The notes under the pieces are model-generated. The model was not told where the DNA came from, ran no database searches, and saw nothing but the letters and a program-made list of their open reading frames with translations. Positions 62,164 through 64,000 of a stretch of DNA of 64,000 nt are shown one piece after another; within the stretch, counting starts at the first letter, position 1, and each line of letters opens with the position of its first letter. A program made the position numbers and the translations under genes. The stretch comes from Microbacterium flavum (GTDB lineage: Bacteria; Actinomycetota; Actinomycetes; Actinomycetales; Microbacteriaceae). The stretch spans positions 340,345 through 404,344 of the forward strand of contig NZ_JAFLHG010000001.1 in NCBI RefSeq assembly GCF_018717645.1, in the 5' to 3' direction.

Positions 62164-62263
62164 TTTCGAATGGACGCGAAGAGTCCAGTTCGGGTGCTAC
62201 AGCCTCAAACCGTTGACAGCCCCTCAGCCTGCTGTCACCCTGCTTGTATCGTCTGCGGAGGAG

Positions 62264-62491
62264 ATGCGCGTGTTCAATCTTGACTCCAGGAACCGTGACC
62301 AGGTTGCTTCCCACCAGGTAATCGAGGCGGATCTCGGCATCGGAGGCAAACGCCTCGTGATTGCGTCAGGAATCGCAGTGCCGCATTGGCGGCTGGACAG
62401 CGATGAGCCCCATCGACGCGAAGCACGAGTAAATCTGCACATCTCGGCGGACCGGCTCCTTCAGGCAACGGTGCACCTAGGGCGTGTCTGA
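62264..62491 (+). CDS. Hypothetical protein, 3' end cut by the IS5 copy
   Basis: 75 residues (RNRDQVASHQVIEADLGIGG; SDEPHRREARVNLHISADRLL). GGAGGAG sits right before ATG at 62264 and better before the in-frame GTG at 62270. The last codons and the stop come from the IS terminal repeat (GlyArgVal-stop), so the original end is lost. Lower GC than the core genome. No family recognised. Confidence 0.5.
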   Translation: MRVFNLDSRNRDQVASHQVIEADLGIGGKRLVIASGIAVPHWRLDSDEPHRREARVNLHISADRLLQATVHLGRV

Positions 62492-63395
62492 CAATGCTTT
62501 AGCCCACGCGATCACGGCGTTGAGGACGACCGCGGCGCGGTAGACGATGGCGTGCTTGTCATAGCGGGTGGCGAGACCGCGCCACTGCTTGATGTGGCAG
62601 TATCGGCGCTCAATCACATTGCGGTTCTTGTAGTCGGCGGTGTCGAGTGCGACCGGTCTGCCGCCGCGTGCTCCGCGACGTTTGCGATGGCCCTTCTGGT
62701 CGTCGGGTTCCGGGATGACCGCCTTGATCCCGCGGGAACGGAGGTGATCGCGGATCGCTCGGGACGAGTACGCCCTGTCGCCTCGCACCGCATCCGGGCG
62801 GGTTCGCGGTCGACCTCTGTCGCGGCCGACGCGCAGTTGCGCCATGAGCGGCAGGAACATCGGCGAGTCGCCTGCTTGGCCTGCGGTTAGGAGAGTCACC
62901 AGCGGCAGCCCGTTGCCGTCGACGAGCTGATGGATCTTCGTCGACAGGCCGCCGCGCGAGCGGCCTATGCCGTGATCAGGCGGCTCTTCCCGCAGATTCT
63001 TGTAGTTCGATCCAGCCCCCTGTGAGCCGGGTCGTGTTCGTCGCGTGCTGATGCGCGCGAGCGATCGTGGAATCCACCGACAGTGACCAATCGATCAACC
63101 CCGCCGCGTCTGCGGCGGCGGTGAGCTTGTCTAGCGCCCTGTCCCAGGTTCCGTTCGATGCCATCCGGTGATGCCATGTCCACGCTGTTTGCCACGGCCC
63201 GAACACCTCCGGCAGGTCGCGCCACGCGATCCCGGTCCGGTACCGATACACAATCGCCTCGACCATCGTCCGAGCGTCGGAGAACTTTCGACCCGGCCTG
63301 CCCGTCGGGCGCGGCAGCATCCCCTCGATCGACGACCACTGAGCATCTGACAACACTTGAAACCGCGACACAACTCCACGATTCCAACCGCCCAC
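62477..63395 (-). CDS. IS5-family (IS427 group) transposase, two frames joined by -1 frameshift
   Basis: First frame (63395 to 62976) gives SDAQWSSIEGMLPRP, the first catalytic Asp in SVDSTIARAHQHA, and ends after GGWIELQESAGRAA. The second frame, open from the run of five G near 63017, gives GAGSNYKNLREEPPDHGIGRS, GDRAYSSRAIRDHLRSRG (second Asp) and NVIERRYCHIKQWRGLATRYDKHA (Glu). Slipping back by one base on GGGGG joins both into a normal DDE transposase of about 305 residues. Confidence 0.88.
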
Positions 63396-63418
63396 ACAAG
63401 CCGGTGTCAGACACGCCC
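62480..63418. mobile_element. IS5-family insertion sequence, complete copy
   Basis: 939 bp, bounded by GGGCGTGTCTGACA and its inverse TGTCAGACACGCCC, with TA on both sides as target duplication. Carries the frameshifted transposase gene. Inserted between the ends of two convergent genes; its repeats supply the stop codon of each. Confidence 0.9.
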
Positions 63419-63844
63419 TAACGGAGCCTCGCGCACGAATCGACGTTGCCAGGGTGTCTCAACCGCGTTGCGGCGATAGACAGCGCGGACCCACGCTACG
63501 GCTTGTTCGGCCGGTACGCCGTCGTAGCGGGCAAGGACGGCGAGAGCTGTCCCCGTTCTTCCCGTGCCACCGCCGCACGCTACCTCGACTCTCTCGGTGA
63601 GCGATCGATCGTAGGTCTCCCAAAGCGCCGCCATCGCGTCGAGCGGCGCTCTGGGTAGACGAAAATCTGGCCATGCGATCCAGCGCGACGGCCAGCTCTC
63701 CTGGTGCAGACGCGACGTGAGGTAGAGCCCAAAATCGGGTCGGTCACCGTCAGCGACTGGTCCATCTCTCAGCCCACGTCCACGCACGAGACGACCACTT
63801 GGCAGCGTCACCACGCCGGTTCGCTCAGCCGCCCACGATTCCAT
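63407..63844 (-). CDS. Protein-tyrosine-phosphatase-family protein
   Basis: 145 residues with the Cys-x5-Arg loop in VACGGGTGRTGTALAV (Cys near 90) and the family blocks TLPSGRLVRGRGLR, EFGLY-like DFGLYL, WPDFRLP and VETPWQRRFV. The residue before the catalytic Cys is Ala instead of His, as in many actinobacterial members. The last residues (LeuGlyArgVal-stop) come from the IS5 repeat. An extra IS5 end lies just upstream of its start, so the gene is bracketed by IS ends. Confidence 0.85.
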   Translation of the reverse strand: MESWAAERTGVVTLPSGRLVRGRGLRDGPVADGDRPDFGLYLTSRLHQESWPSRWIAWPDFRLPRAPLDAMAALWETYDRSLTERVEVACGGGTGRTGTALAVLARYDGVPAEQAVAWVRAVYRRNAVETPWQRRFVREAPLGRV

Positions 63845-63866
63845 CCTCTAATCGTGTCACCAACCT

Positions 63867-63881
63867 TTGTCAGACACGCCC
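63867..63881. repeat. Solo IS5 terminal repeat
   Basis: TTGTCAGACACGCCC matches the IS5 end (right end at 63418, and the inverse of the left end at 62480) in the same orientation as the right end, 22 bp upstream of the phosphatase start. It marks a third IS end without its own body. Confidence 0.8.
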
Positions 63882-63916
63882 TGATATGGGCGTGGGTTTG
63901 TCAAGTGTGCAGGGGT

Positions 63917-63953
63917 GAGCGGACGCCGTGCCCGTCGGCTTCGGCGTCCGCTC
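63917..63953. terminator. 12-bp hairpin near the window end
   Basis: GAGCGGACGCCG (63917-63928) and CGGCGTCCGCTC (63942-63953) pair perfectly over 13 nt. It is probably a terminator of a gene beyond the window or of the phosphatase region; the last 47 bp show no gene. Confidence 0.6.
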
Positions 63954-64000
63954 GTTCCGGTCGTGTCCGGTGGTGGCGCGCGTGTCGTGTTCGACGCGTT

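Overview
High-GC chromosomal DNA from an actinobacterium, most likely a Microbacterium-like member of the Microbacteriaceae. The basis is the roughly 70% GC coding sequence, frequent GTG starts, tightly overlapping ATGA/GTGA gene junctions, class-E-sortase-like LAxTG anchors and the mix of LacI/SorC regulators with sucrose, levan and glycerol genes. This is an inference from composition and family content, because no rRNA or species marker is present.

Region 1 (1-20 kb): a partial oleate hydratase and rlmN, then a sucrose/fructan district. It holds a PTS EIIBC, a secreted levansucrase (GH68), two wall-anchored surface proteins co-oriented with an N-terminally anchored GH32 fructanase, a LacI regulator, and an operon lacI - SBP - permease - permease - intracellular GH32-like enzyme. 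The levansucrase and surface operons diverge around a perfect 16-bp LacI-type palindrome that contains a -35 TTGACA on both strands. The picture is of a cell that makes levan outside, holds and trims it at the surface, and imports sucrose or oligofructosides. A HAD phosphatase and a three-gene acyl-CoA/short-chain dehydrogenase cluster follow, interrupted by a G-rich low-complexity tract.

Region 2 (20-42.7 kb): core and housekeeping genes. These are a phosphotransferase-like protein, the glycerol operon glpD-glpF-glpK with a divergent SorC-type regulator and four operator-like boxes, a TPP-riboswitch-controlled ECF transporter (ykoE-ykoD-ykoC type), a D,D-carboxypeptidase-like protein, an SLC13/RCK transporter, a CPBP protease, a two-component system, MgtE, a copper-handling row (membrane protein, CopC, PCuAC, DyP peroxidase) and a GlsB-type stress membrane protein.

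Region 3 (42.78-63.9 kb): an accessory island of lower GC. Its left edge is a 26-bp remnant of the 3' end of a tRNA gene (serine-like). The island is full of IS material: a C-terminal and an N-terminal fragment of IS256-type transposases, an intact IS256-family copy, an IS3 fragment and an intact IS5-family copy. The cargo is about envelope stress. One part is an ECF-sigma-led ABC transporter operon with a DUF2511 lipoprotein. Another is a second ECF sigma with a protein fusing an anti-sigma-like Cys domain to an Asp23 domain. The third is a divergent Asp23/DUF2273/AmaP-like operon followed by GlsB, CsbD, PRC-barrel/DUF2382 and conserved-TM-helix genes. Several cargo genes are broken: a cation/proton antiporter is fused in frame to an IS3 fragment, and a diacylglycerol-kinase gene carries two compensating frameshifts and an IS insertion with a 9-bp target duplication. 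No integrase and no right boundary are in the window.

Most notable: the levan make/hold/trim locus with paired operators, the sigma / ZAS-Asp23 / Asp23 module, and the SorC operator array. No full tRNA, rRNA or CRISPR array was seen.
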